The notes beneath the pieces are model-generated. The model made no database searches and was not told the DNA's origin. It saw only the letters and a program-made list of their open reading frames with translations. Positions 30,757 to 39,613 of a stretch of DNA of 64,000 bases are shown piece after piece. Origin of the DNA: Azospirillum baldaniorum (GTDB taxonomy: Bacteria > Pseudomonadota > Alphaproteobacteria > Azospirillales > Azospirillaceae); the NCBI RefSeq assembly GCF_003119195.2, contig NZ_CP022253.1, positions 2,117,001 to 2,181,000 on the forward strand. The letters are read 5' to 3'. Positions within the stretch are counted from its first letter, which is position 1. Each line of letters starts with the position of its first letter. The position numbers and the translations under genes were made by a program.

Positions 30757-31731
30757 TCAGCCATGCCGAACCATCCAGTGCAGGCTGAACAGGCTCCGTT
30801 CGTCGGTCCAACTCCGCTCCGTGTGCCAGCCGGCGCGGGCGGCGAGGCGGCGGAAGCCGGGCACCGAGTATTTGTAGGAGTTCTCGGTGTGGATCGTCTC
30901 GCCGCGGGCGAAACGGATGGGATGGCCGGCGATGCGGACGGTCTGGTCGTCCAGGCTGCGCAGATGCATCTCGATCCGCCCGCGCGCGGTGTCGTAGCGG
31001 GCGACATGGGCGAAGCGGTCCAGGTCGAAGGTGCCGTCCAGTTCGCGGTTGATGCGGGCCAGCAGGTTCTTGTTGAAGGCGGCGGTCACCCCACGCGCGT
31101 CGTCGTAGGCGGCCTCCAGCACCGCCGGGTCCTTGCGCAGGTCCACCCCGATCAGCAGCCGCGCCCCGGACCCGAGCCGCCGCCCCAGGCCGTTCAGGAA
31201 GGCCATCGCCTCGGCGGGGCGGAAGTTGCCGATGGTGCTGCCGGGGAAGAAGGCCATCGTCCGTTCCGGCGCGACGCCCCGCGGCAGCGCGAAGCCCCGC
31301 ACATAATCGGCGGCCACCGGCACCACCGTCACCGCCGGGTAATCGCCGGCCAGCCGGGCGGCGGCGGAGATCAGATGGTCGCGGCTGATGTCCACCGGCA
31401 CATACATGGCCGGGTCGTCCAGCGCGTCGAGCAGGATGCGCACTTTGACGCTCGACCCGCTGCCCAGCTCCACCAGGGTGGCGCCGCGCCCGGCCAGAGC
31501 GGCGATCTCGTCGGCTCGGTCGTGCAGCAGCGCGGTCTCGGTCCGCGTCGGGTAATATTCGTCGAGCGTGCAGATGGCGTCGAACAGGGCCGAGCCCTCG
31601 GCGTCGTAGAAGTACTTGCAGGGCAGGCTCTTGTCCGGGCGGGACAGCCCCTCCAGCACGTCGGACAGGAACAGGTCGTCCTGCGCCGGCCCCTGCGCCG
31701 AATGGGCGCGGGCGGCGGAAATTGCGGTCAT
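30757..31731 (-). CDS. egtD: L-histidine N-alpha-methyltransferase (EgtD)
   Basis: SAM-dependent trimethylation of histidine to hercynine, the first step of ergothioneine synthesis. The 324-residue protein has CKYFYDAEGSALFDAI near residue 38, the SAM site LVELGSGSSVKVRILL and the family motif TMAFFPGSTIGNF. Start ATG 31731 overlaps the egtB stop as TGATG, indicating coupling. With egtB it forms a two-gene operon. Confidence 0.95.
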   Translation of the reverse strand: MTAISAARAHSAQGPAQDDLFLSDVLEGLSRPDKSLPCKYFYDAEGSALFDAICTLDEYYPTRTETALLHDRADEIAALAGRGATLVELGSGSSVKVRILLDALDDPAMYVPVDISRDHLISAAARLAGDYPAVTVVPVAADYVRGFALPRGVAPERTMAFFPGSTIGNFRPAEAMAFLNGLGRRLGSGARLLIGVDLRKDPAVLEAAYDDARGVTAAFNKNLLARINRELDGTFDLDRFAHVARYDTARGRIEMHLRSLDDQTVRIAGHPIRFARGETIHTENSYKYSVPGFRRLAARAGWHTERSWTDERSLFSLHWMVRHG

Positions 31732-33014
31732 CAGGCGTCCTCCGCGAGGCGCACGCCGCTGAACATCCAGCGTTGGTGCGGATAGAAGAAATTCCGGTAG
31801 GTGGCGCGGACATGGCCGTCCGGCGTCGCGCAGCATCCGCCGCGCAGCACATACTGATTGGCCATGAACTTGCCGTTGTATTCGCCGACCGCCCCGGCGG
31901 CGGGACGGAAACCCGGATAGCCGCTGTAGGCGCTGGCCGTCCATTCCCAGACATCGCCGAACATCTGGACGAGGCCATCGCCCCTCGCGGCGGCCACCGG
32001 ACGCAGCAGTCCGCTCCCCAGCGTGTTGCCGGTGGGGGAGAGCCCGCTGCCCAGCACGGTGCCGGCGGCGGTTTCCCACTCGGCCTCGGTCGGCAGGCGC
32101 TTGCCGGCCCAGCGGGCGAAGGCGTCGGCCTCGTAGAAGCCGATGTGGCAGACCGGGGCATCCTCGTCCAGCGGGTGCTCGCCGAGCAGGGTGAACTCCC
32201 GCCAGCCGCTGTCCTCGCCGCGCCGCCAGTAAGCCGGCGCCTCCCACCCCTCCGCGTTGACCGTGGCCCAGCCGTCGGACAGCCAGAGCGCCGGGTTGCG
32301 GTAGCCGCCGTCTTCGACGAAGGCCAACCACTCCCCGTTGGTCACCGCGCGGGAGAACAGGCGGAAGGGACGCAGAAGCACCTCGTGCCGCGGTCCCTCG
32401 TTGTCGAAGGCGAAGCCCTCCCCGCCCCCCTCGCGGTCATGACCCACGGCGACGATCCCGCCGTCCACCGCAATCCAGCGCCCCTCATGGGCGGGGCCGC
32501 GCAAGGCGGGGCGGTACGGACGGTAGGCCGGCGCGACCGGGTTGCAGGAGAACAGGTGCAGCAGGTCCATCAGGATCAGCTCCTGATGCTGCTCCTCGTG
32601 GGCGAGGCCCAGCGTCACCAGCGGGGCCAGCCTCTCGGCGTCGCCACGCTCCAGCAGGGTCAGCATGGCGGCGTCGACATGGTCGCGGTAGGCCGCCACC
32701 TCGGCCACGCCGGGCCGCGTCACCAGACCGCGCCGGGGCCGCGGATGGCGGGCGCCGACGGCCTCGTAATAGGAGTTGAAGAGATAGCCGAAGGCCGGAT
32801 CGAAGGGCCGGTAACCCGGCAGATTCGGACTCAGCAGAAAGGTTTCGAAGAACCACGTCGTGTGGGCCAGATGCCATTTGACCGGGCTGGCGTCCGGCAT
32901 GGACTGCACCACCTGATCCTCCGGCGACAGCCCGACGGCCAGTTCCGCCGAGGTGGCGCGCACCCGGCGGAATCGGTCGGCGAGTCCGCCGGCTTTGGCG
33001 GCTGTTTTGAGCAT
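31731..33014 (-). CDS. egtB: Ergothioneine biosynthesis sulfoxide synthase (EgtB)
   Basis: Non-heme iron enzyme that joins hercynine to a thiol donor (cysteine or gamma-glutamylcysteine) with oxygen. It has an N-terminal DinB-like domain with iron ligands His51 (HLAHTTWF) and His140/His144 (LAHEEQHQE) and a C-terminal FGE-sulfatase domain ending in RGGCCATPDGHVRATYRNFFYP. Start ATG 33014 gives 427 aa, normal for the family; GGAGG lies 11 bases upstream. The frame is open further upstream but without a better start. No egtA, egtC or egtE is adjacent. Confidence 0.93.
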   Translation of the reverse strand: MLKTAAKAGGLADRFRRVRATSAELAVGLSPEDQVVQSMPDASPVKWHLAHTTWFFETFLLSPNLPGYRPFDPAFGYLFNSYYEAVGARHPRPRRGLVTRPGVAEVAAYRDHVDAAMLTLLERGDAERLAPLVTLGLAHEEQHQELILMDLLHLFSCNPVAPAYRPYRPALRGPAHEGRWIAVDGGIVAVGHDREGGGEGFAFDNEGPRHEVLLRPFRLFSRAVTNGEWLAFVEDGGYRNPALWLSDGWATVNAEGWEAPAYWRRGEDSGWREFTLLGEHPLDEDAPVCHIGFYEADAFARWAGKRLPTEAEWETAAGTVLGSGLSPTGNTLGSGLLRPVAAARGDGLVQMFGDVWEWTASAYSGYPGFRPAAGAVGEYNGKFMANQYVLRGGCCATPDGHVRATYRNFFYPHQRWMFSGVRLAEDA

Positions 33015-33193
33015 GGGCGCTGTGTCCTCCCCGCCTGACAGGTCCCGGTAAAGCTGTGCCGCTTCGCTGACCCGCCAACCCTCCTTTCGGAGTGGCCCGG
33101 ACGCACCACCCGGCGGCAACGCTCCGCCGGACCGCCTGTTCACAACGGATGACGCACGGTTTCCGACAATCGAACGATGGAGGAACGGCACCC

Positions 33194-34363
33194 ATGCAAC
33201 CGCGGCTCAAACCCATTGACGAGCAGGTGATCGTCATCACCGGCGCGTCGAGCGGCATCGGGCTGGTCACCGCCCGCATGGCCGCCCGCCAGGGCGCGAA
33301 GGTCGTCCTGGCCGCCCGCGACCGCGATGCGCTCGCCCAAGTGGCGGAGGAGATCCGCGCCGATGGCGGGGACGCGATCCACTGCGTCGCCGACGTGGCC
33401 GACGCCGACGCCCTGCGGCGGGTGGCCGACGCGGCGGTCCGCAGCTATGGCCGGATCGACAGCTGGGTGAACAACGCCGGCGTGGCGATCATCGGCAAGC
33501 TCCTGGACACCGCTCCGGACGACCACCGCCGCCTGTTCGAGACGAACTACTGGGGGGTGGTCAACGGCTCGCTGGCGGCCATCCCCCACCTGCGGCAGAA
33601 CGGCGGAGCTCTGATCAACATCGGCAGCGTGCTGTCCGACCGCGCCATCCCGCTCCAGGGCGCCTATGTCGCCACCAAGCACGCCGTGAAGGGCTTCACC
33701 GACGCGCTGCGCATGGAGCTGGAGGCGGAGGGCGCGCCCATCTCGGTCAGCCTGATCAAGCCGGCGGCCGTCGACAGCCTGTACGAGGACCATGCCCTGA
33801 ACCTGCTGGACGCGGAGCCGAACAACCCGCCCCCGGTCTACGCGCCGGAGGTCGTGGCGAAGGCCATCCTGCATTGCACCCGCCGCCCGATGCGCGATCT
33901 CTATGTCGGCGGCGGCGCCAAGCTGTTCGCGCTGGCGGAGACCTTCGCGCCGCGGCTCACCGACCGGATCATGGAGCGGACCCTGCCGCGCGTCATCCGC
34001 TCCGGCGGGCCGCTCCGCCCACGCAACGACGCCCTGCACAGCCACGGCGACGACGGGCGGGAGCGCGCCGGACGTCACCGCTTCGTGCGCGAAACCAGCC
34101 TCTACACCGAGGCGCGGATGCACCCCTGGATCACCGCCGCGGTGGTCGCCGGTTTCGGGATTCTGGCGGGAACGGCGGTGGCGCGCGGCTGGGTGCGGGA
34201 CAACGACGGGTCGGGCGACGGCGGTACAGCCGGGCTGAACCGCCACCGCCGATCGATGCAGCGGCATCGCGACCGGATGGACGAGGAGCGGGCCACCATC
34301 GGCCACAACGCGAAGCCTGCCTGGCAAGCCGCGGAAGAAGGCGTGGTGACCTTTCCCCGCTGA
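33194..34363 (+). CDS. SDR-family oxidoreductase with C-terminal membrane anchor
   Basis: NAD(P)-binding short-chain dehydrogenase of 389 residues. Classical motifs: TGASSGIG (residues 17-24), NNAG near 94, catalytic Ser in NIGSVLSD and YVATK (Tyr/Lys near 160). About 130 residues follow the SDR fold, including a single hydrophobic segment HPWITAAVVAGFGILAGTA and a basic tail, so it is probably membrane-tethered. Substrate unknown. GGAGGAACGG precedes the ATG. It diverges from egtB and converges on the c-di-GMP enzyme gene with a 6-bp gap. Confidence 0.88.
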   Translation: MQPRLKPIDEQVIVITGASSGIGLVTARMAARQGAKVVLAARDRDALAQVAEEIRADGGDAIHCVADVADADALRRVADAAVRSYGRIDSWVNNAGVAIIGKLLDTAPDDHRRLFETNYWGVVNGSLAAIPHLRQNGGALINIGSVLSDRAIPLQGAYVATKHAVKGFTDALRMELEAEGAPISVSLIKPAAVDSLYEDHALNLLDAEPNNPPPVYAPEVVAKAILHCTRRPMRDLYVGGGAKLFALAETFAPRLTDRIMERTLPRVIRSGGPLRPRNDALHSHGDDGRERAGRHRFVRETSLYTEARMHPWITAAVVAGFGILAGTAVARGWVRDNDGSGDGGTAGLNRHRRSMQRHRDRMDEERATIGHNAKPAWQAAEEGVVTFPR

Positions 34364-34369
34364 CCGCCG

Positions 34370-37210
34370 CTACACCGGCGCCCTGGCCATCGGCTCCACC
34401 TTCGAAGCGTGGTGGCCGCGGGCGGCACGCAGCGCCAGGATCGGTTCCAGTTCCTCCGCCAGGACCGGGCGGCTGAACAGATAGCCCTGGAAACTCTCGC
34501 ATTTGAGGCTGCGCAGAAGCTGGAGCTGGGCCTCCGTCTCCACACCCTCGGCGACCACCGACAGGCCCAGGCTGCGGCCCAGCCCGACGATGGCGCGCGG
34601 AATGGAATCGCCGGCCCCGTCCTGCTCAAGATCGTGGATGAAGGACCGGTCGATCTTCAGCTTGTCGATCGGGAAGCGGTGCAGGTAGTTGAGCGAGGAG
34701 TAGCCGGTGCCGAAATCGTCCAGCGCGATCAGGCACCCACGCTGCTTCAGCGCGCGCAGCGTCGCGATGGCCGACGGAATGTCGTCGATCAGGGTGCCCT
34801 CGGTGACCTCGATCTCCAGCTCCCACCCTTGAAGGCCGTTGCGGTCGAGCGCGGCGGCCACCTTGGCGGGAAGCTGGCCGTCGCGGAACTGCTGGGCGGA
34901 GACGTTCACGGCGACCGGCACCGCCAGACCGATCTGGTCGCGCCAGCGGCCGATCTGGGCGCACACCTCGTCCAGCACCCAATCGCCGATGGGCTGGATC
35001 AGGCCGGTCTCCTCGGCCACGGGCAGGAAGCGGTTCGGCATGATGAGCCCGGCTTCCGGGTGGCGCCAGCGCAACAGCGCCTCCACCCCGACCACGAGGT
35101 CGTCGGAAATGCGCAACTGCGGCTGGTAGACCAGGAACAGCTCCCGATTCTGCAGGGCACGGCGCAGCGCCGCTTCCAGATCCAGACGTTCGCGGGACCG
35201 CGCACCCATCTCGCGCGTGACGAAACGGTAGGCGTTCCGCCCGGCGTCCTTGGCGTTGTACATCGCGATGTCGGCGCAGCGGATCAGCCCTTCGGCGTCC
35301 TCCGCGTCGTCGGGGAACAGGCTGATGCCGATGCTGGGCGACACCACGAAGTTCCGCCCGCCGATGGCGAAGGGCGCGGCGAGCTGCGCCAGCACCTTTT
35401 CCGCCACCGCGGCGGCCTCCGCAGCCTTCTGGATGGCCGGCACGACGATCAGGAACTCGTCTCCGCCCAGCCGGCCCACCGTATCGGTCGGCCGCATCCC
35501 GCCGTGCAGCCGCCGAGCCACCGACCGCAGCACCTCGTCGCCGAAGGAGTGGCCCAGGCTGTCGTTGATCACCTTGAAATGGTCCAGATCGATGAACAGA
35601 ACGGCGACCTTGCCGCCGTCGCGTCGCGCCTGACGGGCGGCCTGGGCGATGCGGTCGAACAGCAGGACCCGGTTGGGCAGGCCGGTCAGCGGATCGTAAT
35701 GGGCCAGATAGTGAATGTGCTGCTCGGCCCGCCGCTTGTCGCCGATGTCCTCCACGAAGGCCATGACGAAGGGCGGGTCGCCGGGGGTGGACACCGGCTG
35801 GAGGTGAAGGGAGAAATGGCTGTGCCGACCTCCGGCCAGAAGCAGCCGGTCGACCTCCAGCCGCACGCTCTCCCCGGCGATGGCGGCGTCGATGGCGGCG
35901 ATCACCGCCGGATCCTGGGCGCGCAGCTTCGTGTCGATCCCGATCAGCCCGTCGCGCCCCACTCCGACCGCACGGGCGAAGGCCGGATTGCAGTCAGTGA
36001 TCTTGGCGTCCGGGCCGATGAGGGCGATGCCCAGCGGCGCTTGGTTGAACAGCAGATCCAGTTCCGTCTCGCGACGGCGCAGCGAGGTGGTGATGCGCCG
36101 GGCGATCACCAGCGCCCGGTCGCGCGTTGCGGCCAGCGCCCACAGCAGGGTGGACAGCAGAACGCTGAGCGACAGCCCCGTCGCCAGGACCAGCGTCGGC
36201 TTCCAGCTGTCCACGGCGTCCTCGAAGCTCGGACGGCTTTCGTACTGGACCGACCAGACGCGGCTGCCAAGTGTGACGTCCCGGCTCGCCGTCAGCAACG
36301 GCTGCTCCGACGGCTCCGGGCGGCTGCGGTAGAGCGGAAACTCCCGCCGCCCTTCGAACACCGTCGCGGCGATGTCGTTCATCCGTCCGAACACGGACTC
36401 GGCCAGCGGAGCGACATGGATCGGGGTCATCACCAGCCCGGCGAAGGTGGCCCGCCGCCGCTCCTGCGTGGCGGGGCTCAGCCCGTCGCGGTAAACGGCC
36501 TGGAACACGATGAAGGCGGGCGGCGAGGCTTCCCCCTCGTCGAGCCGCAGGGCGACGGCGCGGGTGACCGCCGGCTCACCGCTGTCCCTCGCCTGCTCCG
36601 CGGCGGCGCGACGGACCGGTTCCGACAGCAGGTCGTAGCCGAGCGTGCGCAGCGTGCGTTCGTTGACCGGAGCGGCGTAGAGGGTGACGAGCCGGACCGG
36701 ACCGGTCGATTCCGGCCAGATGCGGAAGTTTCGCAGCCCGTCCATCCGGGCTTCCGTCACCAGTTCCGGGCTCGTCCATTGGTCGGCGACCCGTGCGAAG
36801 GCGACGGCGGTGATGCCCGGGAAGCGCTCCGCGAGGTGCAGCCCGTCCACGAAGCGGTTCCATTCCGTGCGTTTCACCTCCGGATAGGCGGTGAACAGGG
36901 CGGCGGCGGAGCGCGTCACCTGAACATAGACCTGGATCTGGTTCTCGAACCGGCGGTGCAGTTCCTCCACCCGCAGGGCGAAGCGGCTTTCGGCGTCCGC
37001 GGCGACGCGCTGCCGGGTGTCGTGCCAAGCCAGGGCGGTCAGGAGAAGCGCGGCCAGCAAGGCCAGCAGGGGAAGACGTTTCGGAACAGCCACCGAATCC
37101 GCGGCGGACCCGCTGGGCGCGAGGTCGATCGGATCGGGGCTTGAAGACCTCTGCATGGCCGTACCGAAGCTGCCTGTCACGCCGCTGCGGCGCCCTTCGA
37201 GGGCGCCCAT
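34370..37210 (-). CDS. Membrane CHASE-PAS-GGDEF-EAL protein (c-di-GMP turnover)
   Basis: Predicted bifunctional diguanylate cyclase/phosphodiesterase of about 946 residues. Order: short cytoplasmic tail, membrane segment (LLALLAALLLTALAW), periplasmic CHASE domain (FENQIQVYVQVTRSAAALF ... WPESTGPVRLVTLY), second membrane segment near 350, PAS domain (LDLLFNQAPLGIALIG), GGDEF domain with intact GGDEF and the inhibitory RxxD site (RPTD) five residues before it, then EAL domain with EALLRWRHP and DDFGTGYSSL. Both active sites look intact. Start uncertain: ATG 37210 (GGAGGG upstream) is preferred over 37156. Confidence 0.93.
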   Translation of the reverse strand: MGALEGRRSGVTGSFGTAMQRSSSPDPIDLAPSGSAADSVAVPKRLPLLALLAALLLTALAWHDTRQRVAADAESRFALRVEELHRRFENQIQVYVQVTRSAAALFTAYPEVKRTEWNRFVDGLHLAERFPGITAVAFARVADQWTSPELVTEARMDGLRNFRIWPESTGPVRLVTLYAAPVNERTLRTLGYDLLSEPVRRAAAEQARDSGEPAVTRAVALRLDEGEASPPAFIVFQAVYRDGLSPATQERRRATFAGLVMTPIHVAPLAESVFGRMNDIAATVFEGRREFPLYRSRPEPSEQPLLTASRDVTLGSRVWSVQYESRPSFEDAVDSWKPTLVLATGLSLSVLLSTLLWALAATRDRALVIARRITTSLRRRETELDLLFNQAPLGIALIGPDAKITDCNPAFARAVGVGRDGLIGIDTKLRAQDPAVIAAIDAAIAGESVRLEVDRLLLAGGRHSHFSLHLQPVSTPGDPPFVMAFVEDIGDKRRAEQHIHYLAHYDPLTGLPNRVLLFDRIAQAARQARRDGGKVAVLFIDLDHFKVINDSLGHSFGDEVLRSVARRLHGGMRPTDTVGRLGGDEFLIVVPAIQKAAEAAAVAEKVLAQLAAPFAIGGRNFVVSPSIGISLFPDDAEDAEGLIRCADIAMYNAKDAGRNAYRFVTREMGARSRERLDLEAALRRALQNRELFLVYQPQLRISDDLVVGVEALLRWRHPEAGLIMPNRFLPVAEETGLIQPIGDWVLDEVCAQIGRWRDQIGLAVPVAVNVSAQQFRDGQLPAKVAAALDRNGLQGWELEIEVTEGTLIDDIPSAIATLRALKQRGCLIALDDFGTGYSSLNYLHRFPIDKLKIDRSFIHDLEQDGAGDSIPRAIVGLGRSLGLSVVAEGVETEAQLQLLRSLKCESFQGYLFSRPVLAEELEPILALRAARGHHASKVEPMARAPV

Positions 37211-37334
37211 GCCGCCCACCGCCCTCCCGGAACCCACCGGAGGAAACGACGCGCGCCGGTAGACCTTAACCAGAATGCGGCCGTGCGAAAAGCGTATAAA
37301 TATTTCCGCAATCGCCCTTCGCGTGCGAGAACGC

Positions 37335-37841
37335 TCAAAACTCCTGCAGAACCTTGGGGCTGTTCTCCAGAAGCGTCTCGATCATGCCCAGGATCTGCTC
37401 GATCTTCGTGCGGGTCGCGTCCAGTTCGTCGGCGGTCTTGTCGTCGATGCCCGCTTCCATCAGCATCATGTCGAAGGCGTTCAGCGTTTCCGAAAAGGCC
37501 TTCTGCTCCGCCTGAAGCACGTCGAAGGCACCGAGCGAGCTGGTCAGCGCCAAGGGCGGGTCGCTGACGAAGGCGTAACTGATGTCGGTGAAATGGGCGA
37601 TGGCGGTCAGCTTCTGCCGGATCACCCATTGCGGAAAGTTGGACGGCAGTTCGTCCCCCGCCTCCTGCAACCGCTCCTGGATGGAGAAGACCAACCCCTG
37701 GATGTCCAGGTACGCATTCCGGATCTCCCGGAAATGGGGAAAGGTCTTGGGCTTGCCGGCGTTGCGAACACGGCCCAGCCGGGCGTTGTCGTCGGTCAGC
37801 TTCCGCGCCATCTGGACCACGATGTTCGCCACCTTCCCCAT
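37335..37841 (-). CDS. Helical protein of unknown function
   Basis: 168 residues, MGKVANIVVQMARKLTDDNARLG at the start. It has no signal peptide or membrane segment and reads as mostly amphipathic helix, with a probable coiled coil at the end (DKTADELDATRTKIEQILGMIETLL). A coding sequence is supported by normal amino-acid composition and position on its own between two genes. I do not recognise the family. It is 93 bp upstream of the beta-CASP gene's stop, on the same strand as both neighbours. Confidence 0.75.
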   Translation of the reverse strand: MGKVANIVVQMARKLTDDNARLGRVRNAGKPKTFPHFREIRNAYLDIQGLVFSIQERLQEAGDELPSNFPQWVIRQKLTAIAHFTDISYAFVSDPPLALTSSLGAFDVLQAEQKAFSETLNAFDMMLMEAGIDDKTADELDATRTKIEQILGMIETLLENSPKVLQEF

Positions 37842-37927
37842 CGCCCCGCCACCCTTTTGTTTCGCAGCCGTTACAAATCCGCCATCACCGATCTATAGCA
37901 TGCGCCGCCCGACCGTGGGCAGGCCGT

Positions 37928-39535
37928 TCATCCCGCCGGCGGCCCCTCTGCCTGCGGCAGGCGGTCGCCCATCCCGCGGAGCAGCGCCTCCCGCGCCGCG
38001 TCGTCGGGTGCCGCGTCCAGCGCCCGGTGCAGGTCCAGCAGGAAGGCGGCGTAGCGGTTGTGCCAGTCCCGCCCGGCGGTCACCGCCTCCGGCTCCAGCC
38101 GCGGCGGACCGCCCTGCGCCATGGCAGGCGCCTGTGCCGGGACGGCGGCGGTCAGGTCGGCCACCTCGTCCAACTCGGGCAGGCGGATCAGCGCCGGGTC
38201 CCAGCCGCGGCGGACCAGCGCGTCGCGCAGGCCAGCGCGGGCCTCTTCCTCGCCATGCACCAGGAACAGGCCGCGCCCCACCCCCTGCCGCGCCGCCACC
38301 CAGGCCAGCAGGCTGCTGCGGTCGGCGTGGCCGGAATAGACGTCCAGCGATCGGATGCGGGCGCGCACGGCGATCTCCTCGCCATGGATGCGCACGTTCG
38401 CCGCTCCCTGCTGCAACAGGTGTCCCAGCGTGCCCGGCGCCTGGTAGCCGACCAGCAGGACGGTGGCCTCCGGGCGCCACAGATGATTCTTCAGGTGGTG
38501 GCGGATGCGCCCGGCGTCGCACATGCCGCTTGCCGCCATGATGATGGCGCCGCCCTTGATCGCGTTGAGCTTCTGGCTTTCCGCGACGGAGCGCACTCGG
38601 TGCAGGTTGGGCCGGGCGAAGGGATCGCCGTCGGTGCCGAGATCGGCCAGATGGCGGCGGAACACCCCGGTGACCGCGTCGGCCAGCGGCGAGTCGAGGA
38701 ACACGTCGACCAAGGGGATCTCGCCGCGATCGAACAGCCGGTGCAGGTCGTAGAGAAGCTCCTGCGTGCGCTCCACCGCGAAGGCCGGGATGAGCAGGGT
38801 GCCGCCCGCGGCGAGCGCCGCCCGCACCTCGTCGCGCAGCAGGGCCTGCCGCTCGGCCTCGCCCACCTCGACCCGCTCGCGGTTGCCGTAGGTGGTTTCC
38901 AGCACCATCCAGTCGGGCCGCGGCGGTCCCTCGGCGTCGGCGTGGAAGGACTTGCCGCCCGGCCCGAGGTCGCCGGAGAACAGGATCGTCTCCGCCGTCC
39001 CGCCGCGCGTCACCTCCAACTCCACCGACGCCGAGCCGAGGATGTGCCCGGCCTGCCAGAAGCGGGCACGGATGTCGGGCAGCACCTTCACCCACTCCCC
39101 GTAATCGACCGCGTGCAGGTGGCGGATGGCCGCCTGGGCGTCGGCCTGGGTGTAGATCGGCTCGACCGCCGGGCGCCCGCGCTGACGGTTGCGGCGGTTC
39201 AGGCGGTCGACTTCCGTCTCCTGGATGTAGCCGCTGTCGGGCAGCATGTAGGCCAGCAGGTCGGCGGTGCCGGCGGTGGTGTGGACCCGCCCCTTGAAGC
39301 CCTGGCGGACCAGCTTCGGCAGCAGGCCGGAATGGTCGATGTGCGCGTGGCTCAGCAGCACCGCCTTCACGGCGGACGGCTTGAAGGGGAAGGGCCGGTA
39401 GTTCAGCTCCTTGACCGTCTTGGTGCCCTGGAACAGGCCGCAATCGATCAGCAGGTCGCCATCGCCGGTCTGGATGCGGAAGCAGGAACCGGTGACCGTG
39501 CCGACGGCGCCGTGGAAGGTGAGGGACAGTGCCAT
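37928..39535 (-). CDS. Beta-CASP metallo-beta-lactamase-fold RNase-like protein
   Basis: Member of the MBL / RNA-specificity group (CPSF73-like). The 535-residue product has the metal motif SHAHIDHSG (His63, His65, Asp67, His68), a beta-CASP insert with GAIIMAASGMCDAGRI and the C-terminal RMMBL-type YSGHADRSSLLAWV. Family members are zinc-dependent ribonucleases; this bacterial subgroup has no settled role. It follows a PRPP-synthetase homologue by 78 bp on the same strand, so a link to nucleotide salvage or RNA decay is possible. Confidence 0.9.
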   Translation of the reverse strand: MALSLTFHGAVGTVTGSCFRIQTGDGDLLIDCGLFQGTKTVKELNYRPFPFKPSAVKAVLLSHAHIDHSGLLPKLVRQGFKGRVHTTAGTADLLAYMLPDSGYIQETEVDRLNRRNRQRGRPAVEPIYTQADAQAAIRHLHAVDYGEWVKVLPDIRARFWQAGHILGSASVELEVTRGGTAETILFSGDLGPGGKSFHADAEGPPRPDWMVLETTYGNRERVEVGEAERQALLRDEVRAALAAGGTLLIPAFAVERTQELLYDLHRLFDRGEIPLVDVFLDSPLADAVTGVFRRHLADLGTDGDPFARPNLHRVRSVAESQKLNAIKGGAIIMAASGMCDAGRIRHHLKNHLWRPEATVLLVGYQAPGTLGHLLQQGAANVRIHGEEIAVRARIRSLDVYSGHADRSSLLAWVAARQGVGRGLFLVHGEEEARAGLRDALVRRGWDPALIRLPELDEVADLTAAVPAQAPAMAQGGPPRLEPEAVTAGRDWHNRYAAFLLDLHRALDAAPDDAAREALLRGMGDRLPQAEGPPAG

Positions 39536-39613
39536 GGCGAAACTCCGCCTTCTTGTGCCCTATCCCTCACATCCTGCCTGAGGAAGAGTTACCGGGCCGT
39601 CAACAGGGTGCCA

